DNA of 31,067 nt from an uncultured Oscillospiraceae bacterium. GTDB lineage: Bacteria; Bacillota; Clostridia; Oscillospirales; Oscillospiraceae. The notes beneath the pieces were generated by a model. It worked only from the letters and a program-made list of their open reading frames with translations. It was not told the origin of the DNA and ran no database searches. Positions within the stretch are counted from its first letter, which is position 1; each line of letters starts with the position of its first letter. The translations under genes and the position numbers were made by a program. Shown in pieces: positions 8,970 to 15,205 of this stretch. Location: positions 1-31,067 of the forward strand of contig CAJTUD010000023.1 in the NCBI GenBank assembly GCA_910579725.1. Direction: 5' to 3'.

Positions 8970-8991
8970 ATACAAAACTTCAGTGCGGTTT

Positions 8992-9004
8992 GTTTTACTG
9001 AAAT
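8992..9004. promoter_or_regulatory. Candidate LacI-family operator, box 2
   Basis: GTTTTACTGAAAT: the same palindrome with one core mismatch, centred on 8998, 35 bp from box 1. The paired arrangement resembles that at the nucleoside hydrolase promoter (33 bp). Confidence 0.5.
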
Positions 9005-9115
9005 GTCCATTTTTCTTTGTTTTTAAAAGAATTTGTGCAGTATATCTCGTTATATTTTTTCTTTTTTCAAAATCAACCTGTTTACTTGTCAATTCCACCA
9101 AATTTGAAAAATCTA

Positions 9116-9144
9116 TCGACATTCGGAAAGATTCGTGATAAACT
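9116..9144 (+). promoter_or_regulatory. Promoter of the LacI-family regulator
   Basis: TCGACA (9116-9121), 17 bp and TAAACT (9139-9144) face the regulator gene 77 bp ahead of its ATG. The surrounding 8930-9180 stretch is markedly AT-rich compared with the genes around it. Confidence 0.5.
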
Positions 9145-9220
9145 AATAAAAATTGAGTTAAGTGATGTGCGCTTGTATCGCGGCAGCACGACCGCCACAG
9201 AAAGGAAATGAGACTACTGC

Positions 9221-10246
9221 ATGAATTTGAAGGAAATTGCGAAAACAGCGGGAGTGTCACCTTCCGCCGTGTCCCTGGTGCTTAACGGCAAAAGCGGAGT
9301 CGGCGCCCAGACAAGGGCGCAGGTCAGCCAGCTTCTCCTGGCCAATGGCTATATCATCGCTCCCCGTCAAAACAACGAGCGGGCCAAATCGATTTGTTTT
9401 CTCAAGCTTTCCCGCCATGGCCATCTTGTAAACGGAAACGCGGATTTTACCGCCCGTATTATGGACGCCGCAGAAAAGGAGTGCCGGCGTTTTGGCTATG
9501 AATTCCGAGTAGTCGTATTCCACAGCGATCAATTCCCCGAGATATTGAAGAAGCTGCACTCCAATATGCCGGATGGGATACTGCTGCTTGGAACGGAACT
9601 GACCCGCGAGGATATGCCGTATCTTTCCCAGATTCCTGTCCCGCTGGTAGTGGTGGACAATCTGCTGGAGCTGGAGGATTACAGCTGTGTAGACATGAAT
9701 AACGAGGACGCTTCCTACAAGATTGTGGAATATCTTTGCCAGAGAGGGCATCGGGAGCTTGGATATCTCTACAACAACCTGCCCAGCAGCAATTGTACCG
9801 CCCGTTATCAAGCGTTCCGGGAGGCGCTGCCCAAGTTTGGCCTGTTTATGCCGGAGGAAAACGTCTTTCCTGTCTCTCCGGTTTTTACCGACGCTTACAT
9901 GGATACCCTGACACTGCTGCAGAACAGACAGAAGCTGCCTGAAGCGCTGGTAGCCACCAACGATACGATTGCGCTGGCCGCCAGTAAGGCCATACTGGAG
10001 TTCGGACTCCGGATTCCTGAGGATATTTCCGTGATAGGATTTGACAATATACAATTTGCCGCATTTTCCGTCCCTGCGCTGACCACTATCAGCGTTTCCT
10101 GTACAGATATCGGCATCTGGGCCATCCGGCTGCTTCAGGACCGTATCCTGTATCCGCATTCTCCGGCAGTCAAGATACAGGTCGGTACGGAGCTGATCAG
10201 CAGGGAAAGCGTCCGGGATTGCCGGCTCTCCGCAGCCACAAAGTAA
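9221..10246 (+). CDS. LacI-family transcriptional regulator
   Basis: 341 aa, standard LacI/GalR length. The first 21 residues (MNLKEIAKTAGVSPSAVSLVL) form the winged-free helix-turn-helix and are followed by the hinge. Residues 60 onward form a periplasmic-binding-type effector domain. DGILLLGTE, ATNDTIALAA and VIGFDNIQFA are typical landmarks. It probably represses the divergent transporter/isomerase operon and the nucleoside hydrolase, because both carry the same palindromic boxes. The effector may be a nucleoside, free pentose or pentulose; the sequence does not say. AAAGGA lies 14 nt before the ATG, which is far. An out-of-frame ATG at 9208 sits nearer, so translation may be weak. Confidence 0.9.
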   Translation: MNLKEIAKTAGVSPSAVSLVLNGKSGVGAQTRAQVSQLLLANGYIIAPRQNNERAKSICFLKLSRHGHLVNGNADFTARIMDAAEKECRRFGYEFRVVVFHSDQFPEILKKLHSNMPDGILLLGTELTREDMPYLSQIPVPLVVVDNLLELEDYSCVDMNNEDASYKIVEYLCQRGHRELGYLYNNLPSSNCTARYQAFREALPKFGLFMPEENVFPVSPVFTDAYMDTLTLLQNRQKLPEALVATNDTIALAASKAILEFGLRIPEDISVIGFDNIQFAAFSVPALTTISVSCTDIGIWAIRLLQDRILYPHSPAVKIQVGTELISRESVRDCRLSAATK

Positions 10247-10330
10247 GAACCTGTATTCTAACCGTTGAACGCAGAATGGCGGGAAAAACCCTTGCCCGTC
10301 CGGCGTTCAACGGTTGTAAATACAGGTTCT
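10246..10330. repeat. Short copy of an inverted-repeat element abutting the lacI stop
   Basis: Arms 10246-10272 and 10303-10330 are inverted repeats matching at 25 of 27 positions plus one extra base (AGAACCTGTATT, then AACCGTTGAACGC). The right 55 bp align with the right end of the longer element at 26275-26494: GGCgGGAAAAA, CCG.CGT.CA.CGGTTGT and AATACAGGT are shared. The left arm starts on the last base of the lacI stop codon. It looks like an internally deleted MITE-like or extragenic-palindrome element; no coding capacity. Confidence 0.75.
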
Positions 10331-10384
10331 AAGACATCTGCCGGGCCAGCCTGTGAAGGCATGGTCCGGCAGATGTCTTGTTTT
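10331..10384 (+). terminator. Terminator after lacI
   Basis: A perfect 14-bp stem (10331-10344 with 10366-10379), an inner short GCC/GGC stem, and then GTTTT. It separates lacI from the convergent nucleoside hydrolase, whose stop is at 10420. Confidence 0.8.
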
Positions 10385-10419
10385 GGACTTCAGATGTGTT
10401 CCGGCTTGCCGAACAGAGG

Positions 10420-11358
10420 TTAATAGGTCAGCAAGTGGAACAGGCGGCGCTTATAGGCTGCCGCGTCAACCTGGGAGCAGACAGACGCATTGCTTGGCTT
10501 ATGCAGCTGCCCATGCTTATCAATGGAAAAATATCCGTAGGCAACGCCCCGGTTTAACTCAATTTCGCAGTAGGCGTCATAGACGCCCCGCATGATTTCA
10601 GGATAAATAAGCGCCATCATGATGACGCTGTCAATGATGCCGAACTCCTCATGCCCAAACTTTTTCTTGTCGTATTCCCGGAGCGACTGGGTGCACCGGT
10701 AACAGAAACGGGCAATCGGATGATCGTTGGACAGCAGAATTTTCACATCCTCCGGTGTGATCGGCGTGCCGGAGCAAGCTACGTCCCATGTTACCCAAAT
10801 AGCCGGAAAACCCGCATGGAGAATAACGCTGGCTGCCTCAGGATCCACGTAGATGTTGAACTCCGCCGCAGGCGTTGCATTCCCCTGGTCGAAGCCGGTT
10901 CCGCCCATAATCCAAAGCTTTTTAACATTTTTCGCGATTCTGGGTTCCTTGAGATAGGCCATAGCCAAATTGCTCAGAGGTCCCAGCGTCACGATCTCCA
11001 GTTCTCCAGGATTGGACATCACAAGGTCAATGATAGCGTCCGCTGCGTGACCTTTTTCCACCTGATGGGCCGGAGCGGGCAGATTCATTTCCCCTAAACC
11101 GTCGCTGCCATGGACATAGTCTGCGGTAAACAGCTTCTCCCGCACCAGCGGTCTGCCCATTCCCTGATATACCGGCGGGAAATACGTATTGGCCACCTCG
11201 CAGGCAATCAGGGCGTTTTTAACGCATATATCAAGAGATACATTCCCGCATACAACGGTAATGGCTTCCACATGGATGTCTTCCACTGCCCTCAGAGCCG
11301 CGATAATGGCCCAAACATCATCCGAACCGGTGTCGGTGTCAATAATTAGACGGCGCAT
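10420..11358 (-). CDS. Inosine-uridine-preferring nucleoside hydrolase family protein
   Basis: 312 aa, normal for the IU-NH family, which splits ribonucleosides into base and D-ribose in a Ca-dependent reaction. Seen: the N-terminal Asp cluster IIDTDTGSDD (Asp7, Asp9, Asp13, Asp14), HGSDGLG near residue 83, TLGPLSNLA near 124-132, AAEFNIYVDPEAA near 164-176, and Asp243 near the C-terminus. In well-studied members that last Asp follows a catalytic His; here Ile242 stands in its place, so leaving-group activation must differ. The start is ATG 11358, behind AAAGGAGG at about 8 nt. It shares operator-like boxes with the divergent transporter operon, although it is transcribed separately. Confidence 0.88.
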   Translation of the reverse strand: MRRLIIDTDTGSDDVWAIIAALRAVEDIHVEAITVVCGNVSLDICVKNALIACEVANTYFPPVYQGMGRPLVREKLFTADYVHGSDGLGEMNLPAPAHQVEKGHAADAIIDLVMSNPGELEIVTLGPLSNLAMAYLKEPRIAKNVKKLWIMGGTGFDQGNATPAAEFNIYVDPEAASVILHAGFPAIWVTWDVACSGTPITPEDVKILLSNDHPIARFCYRCTQSLREYDKKKFGHEEFGIIDSVIMMALIYPEIMRGVYDAYCEIELNRGVAYGYFSIDKHGQLHKPSNASVCSQVDAAAYKRRLFHLLTY

Positions 11359-11383
11359 AATTGCTACCTCCTTTTTATTAAGC

Positions 11384-11396
11384 ATTGTACTAAAAT
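11384..11396. promoter_or_regulatory. Candidate LacI-family operator, box 3
   Basis: ATTGTACTAAAAT: a palindrome with one mismatched pair, centred on 11390. It overlaps the -10 hexamer, where a bound repressor would block RNA polymerase. Confidence 0.6.
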
Positions 11397-11412
11397 TTTA
11401 ACTATATGTCAA
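11384..11412 (-). promoter_or_regulatory. Promoter of the nucleoside hydrolase
   Basis: On the minus strand TTGACA (11412-11407), exactly 17 bp and TACAAT (11389-11384) lie about 25 bp before the start codon. The promoter is bracketed by the two operator-like palindromes. Confidence 0.82.
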
Positions 11413-11416
11413 GGAT

Positions 11417-11429
11417 ATTTTACTAAAAC
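11417..11429. promoter_or_regulatory. Candidate LacI-family operator, box 4
   Basis: ATTTTACTAAAAC contains the 11-bp perfect palindrome TTTTACTAAAA centred on 11423, just upstream of the -35 and 33 bp from box 3. Confidence 0.6.
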
Positions 11430-11650
11430 ACAAAATAGGCCAAGGGGAGGAACTGAAGGTCCGCTGCTGGTCCGCCGCCAATGAACTGGAACGGGATAGA
11501 TGTGCTGAGTACCGCCAGACTGCCGGTGGAGGCGGCAGATTCGGCCGCGGCGGACACATTGCCCGCAGGAGCAGCCTGTGAATACGGTTTCCGGCGGATT
11601 TACGAATCGATCTGCGGCATTTCCGGCTTCCTCCGGAAACATGTCCTCTA
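11430..11650. other. Stretch without a confident gene before the histidine kinase
   Basis: No convincing coding sequence. The plus strand has a 61-codon frame (from 11481) without a clear ribosome site. The minus strand has about 58 open codons ending in the TAG inside box 4, Ala/Ser/Gly-rich and then hydrophobic (…IPFQFIGGG…LPLAYFVF), without a start codon. Either could be the remnant of a lost gene or chance. Confidence 0.35.
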
Positions 11651-11679
11651 TGGACAATCCACCTGAGTTGTGCTATAGT
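11651..11679 (+). promoter_or_regulatory. Promoter of the two-component operon
   Basis: TGGACA (11651-11656), 17 bp and TATAGT (11674-11679) lie 24 bp before the kinase ATG. Confidence 0.65.
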
Positions 11680-11703
11680 TTCCTACAGGAAGAAGGTGTT
11701 GCA

Positions 11704-13041
11704 ATGTTCACCCTGGTGTACTGTCTGGCCACATACATAGATACCACGTTTGCCCATGCCCTCCTGGTGGTCTACCTGTTTGCCATCATGGACGAGCGGA
11801 GCTGGCGCCGGCTGAAAAAGCTGCCCGCTCTGCTCCTCTCTTCGCTGGTCACATGCACACTCAATGTGCTCCTGTTCGCTCTCCGCACCGAGATTCTCAT
11901 CCGCTTTTACGCAGGCTCCCTGATCGCCCTGCTGGGCTGTGTACTATGGGTGCGGTGGACCTGGAAGATCGGATTCTGGCGGGCCCTCTCCGCCACATCC
12001 ACAGCGGGCTTGTTTCAGGTGTCTCTCCTCGCTCTGTCCCGGTTCCTTTTTAGAAACATCTTTGTAAATAACGAGAGCCTTCAGTTTGTGGTGGTGTCGG
12101 CCATTCTCTGGACCATGGCGCTGGTCTCCGCCGCCCTGCTGCATCGCCTGCGCTTTGGCTATTGGTTCCGCCTGCTGCTGGAAGAGGGGCCCGGCCAGCG
12201 CCGGACAGCCCTGATTCTATTTGCTCTGGCGTGCGTCATGGAGGCTTTCTACCTGCTCCAACGGGGGATCCAGCCGGAATATTTCGCGCTTTATTACCTG
12301 CTTGTCCTGGTGATGGCGGGACTGGTGGTGGGACTGGTGCTCTACCTGGCCCAGTGGTTCGACGCTGCCCGAAAAATAGAAGCCCAGCAGGACGCAATCG
12401 CCCAGCAGCAGCTCTACGAACGGGATCTGGAGGCCATCCGCCGGGAGGTTCGTTCCTTCCGGCATGACTACAAAAACCTGCTGGCGGGGCTGTCCCAGCA
12501 GGCTGGGGAGGGGGAGCTGGACGCCCTGCGGGACTCCCTGTCCGCGCTGGACGCAGGCTTTGACCGGCGCATCGGAGAGAAGATCCATGCCTCCACCCAG
12601 ATCGGCAATCTGCGCATTCCGCAGGTGAGAAGCCTCCTGCTGTCCAAGCTGACAGCTATGGGAGAGAGGGGGATTGACTGCCGGCTGGAGGTCCTCTACC
12701 CTGTGGAGGATACGGGCATGGACGTGTGGGATTTGGTGCGCTGTCTGGGCATTCTGCTGGATAACGCTACCGAGGGAGCGCTGGAGACGGAAACGCCCTG
12801 GGTGGAAATTGTGCTGTTGGCCCAGGATGGGACGTTGTCCCTGCGTTTGTCCAACCCCTATGCCGGAACCATCCGCCCGGACAAAATCTGGGAGGAGGGC
12901 TTTTCCACCAAGGGAGATAACCGTGGGCTGGGCTTGCCCGGCTATCAGCGGATTCTGATGGACTGCCCCAATGCTACTGCCGCTACAAACTGGGCGGGAG
13001 GCGTGTTTGTCCAGGAACTGACCATAGGAGGACGGAAATGA
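11704..13041 (+). CDS. GHKL-domain sensor histidine kinase, AgrC-like
   Basis: 445 aa. The first roughly 220 residues hold six or seven hydrophobic segments. An Ala/Gln-rich coiled coil then leads to the phospho-acceptor His254 in SFRHDYKN. The GHKL ATPase has N-box LLDNATEGAL (Asn354) and a GLGLPGYQRI glycine box. This is the HPK10/AgrC arrangement, a membrane kinase usually sensing a peptide. The ATG at 11704 follows AAGGTG at 7 nt and sits correctly behind the promoter; the frame is open 42 codons further up, through the promoter. The stop overlaps the regulator's start (ATGA). No agrB or agrD is present nearby, so the signal is unknown. Confidence 0.85.
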   Translation: MFTLVYCLATYIDTTFAHALLVVYLFAIMDERSWRRLKKLPALLLSSLVTCTLNVLLFALRTEILIRFYAGSLIALLGCVLWVRWTWKIGFWRALSATSTAGLFQVSLLALSRFLFRNIFVNNESLQFVVVSAILWTMALVSAALLHRLRFGYWFRLLLEEGPGQRRTALILFALACVMEAFYLLQRGIQPEYFALYYLLVLVMAGLVVGLVLYLAQWFDAARKIEAQQDAIAQQQLYERDLEAIRREVRSFRHDYKNLLAGLSQQAGEGELDALRDSLSALDAGFDRRIGEKIHASTQIGNLRIPQVRSLLLSKLTAMGERGIDCRLEVLYPVEDTGMDVWDLVRCLGILLDNATEGALETETPWVEIVLLAQDGTLSLRLSNPYAGTIRPDKIWEEGFSTKGDNRGLGLPGYQRILMDCPNATAATNWAGGVFVQELTIGGRK

Positions 13042-13775
13042 TTCCAATTTACTTGTGCGACGACGAGGAAACCGTCCGCCACCAGATTCAGACCGCTCTT
13101 GAGTGGAAAATTTTTATAGAAAACTACGACATGAAGGTGGTTTGCGCCGCATCCGCCGCCCGGGCGCTCTTGGAAGCGGTGGAGGATAACCGCCGGGGCA
13201 TCTATTTCCTGGACGTGAATCTGCATGATGGGATGTGGGATGGCTTCACCCTGGGACAGGAGCTTCGCCGGCGGGATCCACATGGAACCCTGGTCTATAT
13301 CACCAGCTACGGCGATCTGGCCTGGAAAACCTTCCAGTACCATTTAGAGGCTTTTGATTACATTGTGAAGAAGGTCGACCAGACCGGCGCTGCCGCCGCC
13401 CGGTGCCTGGAGGCGATCCACACCCGCCTGCTGGACGAGCGGCGGGACCCGGCGGAGGTGTTTTCCCTGCGCACCGGGGACGAAATCCGCTACATCCTCC
13501 TCTCGGATATCCTGTTTTTTGAGACTGCCCCCAAAGCCCACCATGTATTTCTTCATACGGCAGATAGCCGTCTGGATTTTGTAGGCAGTCTGAACGATCT
13601 GGAAACGGAGTTGGACGGGCGGTTTGTCCGTGTCCACCGGGCCTATCTGGCGGCGTGGGACAAAATCGAGGCGGTGGATTGGAAGGGGAACCGGGTCCGG
13701 GTGGGAAACCGGGAATGTCTGCTGTCCCGGGCCGGAAAGGCGGAACTGAAGAAGAAGCTGGGAGGGAGCCTGTGA
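13038..13775 (+). CDS. LytTR-family response regulator, AgrA-like
   Basis: 245 aa. The receiver domain (1-120) has acidic pocket Asp8/Asp9, phospho-acceptor Asp59 in YFLDVNL, switch Thr89 and Lys111. The C-terminal LytTR DNA-binding domain (about 140-240) contains ILLSDILFFE and the GRFVRVHRAYLA block. It overlaps the kinase gene by 4 nt, so the pair is translated together. LytTR proteins bind direct repeats upstream of targets; I found no obvious target site beside it. Its stop codon lies in the loop of the terminator that follows. Confidence 0.9.
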   Translation: MIPIYLCDDEETVRHQIQTALEWKIFIENYDMKVVCAASAARALLEAVEDNRRGIYFLDVNLHDGMWDGFTLGQELRRRDPHGTLVYITSYGDLAWKTFQYHLEAFDYIVKKVDQTGAAAARCLEAIHTRLLDERRDPAEVFSLRTGDEIRYILLSDILFFETAPKAHHVFLHTADSRLDFVGSLNDLETELDGRFVRVHRAYLAAWDKIEAVDWKGNRVRVGNRECLLSRAGKAELKKKLGGSL

Positions 13776-13794
13776 GGCTCCCTCCCGGCTTTTT
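13760..13794 (+). terminator. Terminator of the two-component operon
   Basis: A perfect 11-bp GC-rich stem (13760-13770 with 13776-13786), a 5-nt loop and a GGCTTTTT tail. The TGA of the response regulator occupies the loop, so gene end and terminator overlap. Confidence 0.88.
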
Positions 13795-14030
13795 GCCGTT
13801 TGGGAAGATTTTGGATTGTTCAGGAAATCCCGCCCAACGGATATCCCCGCCATGCTATGCTTCCTTCTGTCAGCGGGCGGGGCAGGAAAAGCCGCTTTGC
13901 GAAAATTTGCTTCCGCAGACAAGGCGCAGGCATGGAATTCCTACCATCTGTCCGCAAAAACCAGCCGCAGTTCCCCGCCCGGCGGATGGAGAACTGCAAA
14001 AATTATTACTTGATTCAGGAGGTATACAAC

Positions 14031-14501
14031 ATGGCAAATGAAAGAAAAATCCGGCAATTCGCTCAGGAGGCAGGATATGAGCCTCTGGAGGGCTGCTGCA
14101 TCATCGTCAAGCCAGCCCCGGACAACCTCAGCGATAAGATCGTCTCTTTTTTTAGATCCTTTGTGGAGTGCAGCATGTGCGTACTCCAGATGTGCAAAAA
14201 CGAGCTGATTCTCTTCCCCTTTGACCCCATGTGGACCAGCCTGCGCAGGGATGCGTCCCTGATCCTGCCCTACGGGGAAATTCGTTCAGTGGAGCTGGCC
14301 GACGACCTGCTCAACACCATTATCACCATTCATACCGGGGAGGCCGATGTCCGTCTGACCACCCAGCAGAAGGCTCTGAGCGACTGGCGTATGTCGGGCC
14401 TCCACGCAACTCAGTACGCAGGGGGCTATAAAAACTGGCACAAGGAAAACATGGAGGGAACGCTGAAGGCGCTGAAGAAGCTGGGGAGCGGCTGCCCATA
14501 A
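14031..14501 (+). CDS. Conserved-looking hypothetical protein
   Basis: 156 aa, not recognised. Soluble, no signal peptide or membrane segment. The middle (about 60-115) alternates hydrophobic and polar residues (CKNELILFPF, EIRSVELADDLLNTIITIHTG), suggesting a beta-rich fold, perhaps a PH-like domain. The C-terminus is Lys-rich and helical. AGGAGG lies 8 nt before the ATG at 14031, strongly supporting this start, although the frame is open 77 codons upstream. The 236 bp between the preceding terminator and this gene hold no recognisable gene. Confidence 0.7.
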   Translation: MANERKIRQFAQEAGYEPLEGCCIIVKPAPDNLSDKIVSFFRSFVECSMCVLQMCKNELILFPFDPMWTSLRRDASLILPYGEIRSVELADDLLNTIITIHTGEADVRLTTQQKALSDWRMSGLHATQYAGGYKNWHKENMEGTLKALKKLGSGCP

Positions 14502-14589
14502 CCGCTCCCGGGCGGTTGGAAGCGGTTGAAAATCCGTTGGGCTGCGGCCGTCTCTGGCTTCGTTTCCTTCTGAAGGAGCGCGAGAGCAG

Positions 14590-14643
14590 CCCCGCTCCGG
14601 GATAATGCAAGCGCTTTACATGCGCTTTATCCTGAGAGCGGGG
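14590..14643. other. Long imperfect hairpin in the intergenic region
   Basis: Nested arms pair: CCCCGCTC (14590-14597) with GAGCGGGG (14636-14643), GGATAA with TTATCC, and AGCGC with GCGCT around a 7-nt loop, with small bulges. No T run follows. It lies between the 156-aa gene and the next promoter. It could be a factor-dependent 3' end, a small structured RNA or a degenerate repeat. Confidence 0.5.
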
Positions 14644-14715
14644 TCTGGGGGACGCCCGGTGTGCTGCCTCCGCCGTTTTCTGCCGGGGGAAGATCGGACT
14701 CTTCCCATCGGGCGA

Positions 14716-14744
14716 TTGACAAACCCGCCCCCGGCGCTTATAAT
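14716..14744 (+). promoter_or_regulatory. Perfect consensus sigma-A promoter
   Basis: TTGACA (14716-14721), 17 bp, TATAAT (14739-14744). Both hexamers are exact and the spacing is ideal. The first start codon downstream is the GTG at 14815. Confidence 0.9.
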
Positions 14745-14814
14745 CGGGAACAAGGGAGCTCCGTCCGCCGGCGGCGGGAAGGACTGCCGGGTTTATCGTA
14801 AAGGAGGCGCGTTT

Positions 14815-15084
14815 GTGTATCAGATCATGCGCATTACAGATAAGGAGGGCGTGGCCAAGGCGGAGCCTGCGGACCTGGCCAATCAGGGCTGCATCGGCGA
14901 CGCTAAAATGGAGGACGGCTGCGTGCTGATTCATTGCCGTTATGACAAGCGGGGAGAACCCTGCAACCGCTATATCCGCACCAGCATTGTCAAAGACTGG
15001 AAGAAGGACCGCTCCACAGGGCGGATTGTGGTGGAGACCATGAACAGCGTTTACTATCTGGACCCGGTGCGGACGGATACATAA
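14815..15084 (+). CDS. Small hypothetical protein behind a consensus promoter
   Basis: 89 aa with a GTG start, AAAGGAGG 8 nt before it. No known domain recognised. It is charged and soluble, with two Cys in short hydrophobic strands (NQGCIGDA, GCVLIHCRY), an R-Y-I-R-T segment and a C-terminal strand ending in YYLDPVRTD, so probably a compact beta fold. It is a single-gene unit with its own strong promoter, which suggests constitutive high expression. An internal ATG at codon 5 is less well placed. Confidence 0.68.
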   Translation: MYQIMRITDKEGVAKAEPADLANQGCIGDAKMEDGCVLIHCRYDKRGEPCNRYIRTSIVKDWKKDRSTGRIVVETMNSVYYLDPVRTDT

Positions 15085-15127
15085 GAGCCTGTAACCTTTT
15101 GTCACCAATATGATACAAAAAGTTGGC

Positions 15128-15155
15128 TTGCTTCTGGCGGTTTACGTGGTATACT
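15128..15155 (+). promoter_or_regulatory. Probable promoter of the deacetylase gene
   Basis: TTGCTT (15128-15133), 16 bp, TATACT (15150-15155). The same hexamer pair and spacing occur before zapA at 16609-16636. Confidence 0.5.
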
Positions 15156-15205
15156 AAGGGAGCAGAGAGAGGCGGCCCGGGCCGCCTGCAGGAGGTATTG
15201 CACAA

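Noticed and set aside
8967..8972. TATAAT on the minus strand as the main operon -10
   Set aside because: No usable -35 at 16-18 bp; TTGACA-17-TAAAAT at 8940-8912 is far better, so it is kept only as an alternative.
14606..14621. cre (CcpA) site, TGCAAGCGCTTTACA
   Set aside because: It needs an inserted base and a mismatch to fit the consensus, and it is explained by the hairpin arms.
15084..15100. Third copy of the inverted-repeat element (AGAGCCTGTAACC just after a stop codon)
   Set aside because: Only the first 10 or so bases resemble the arm, and no matching right arm was found.
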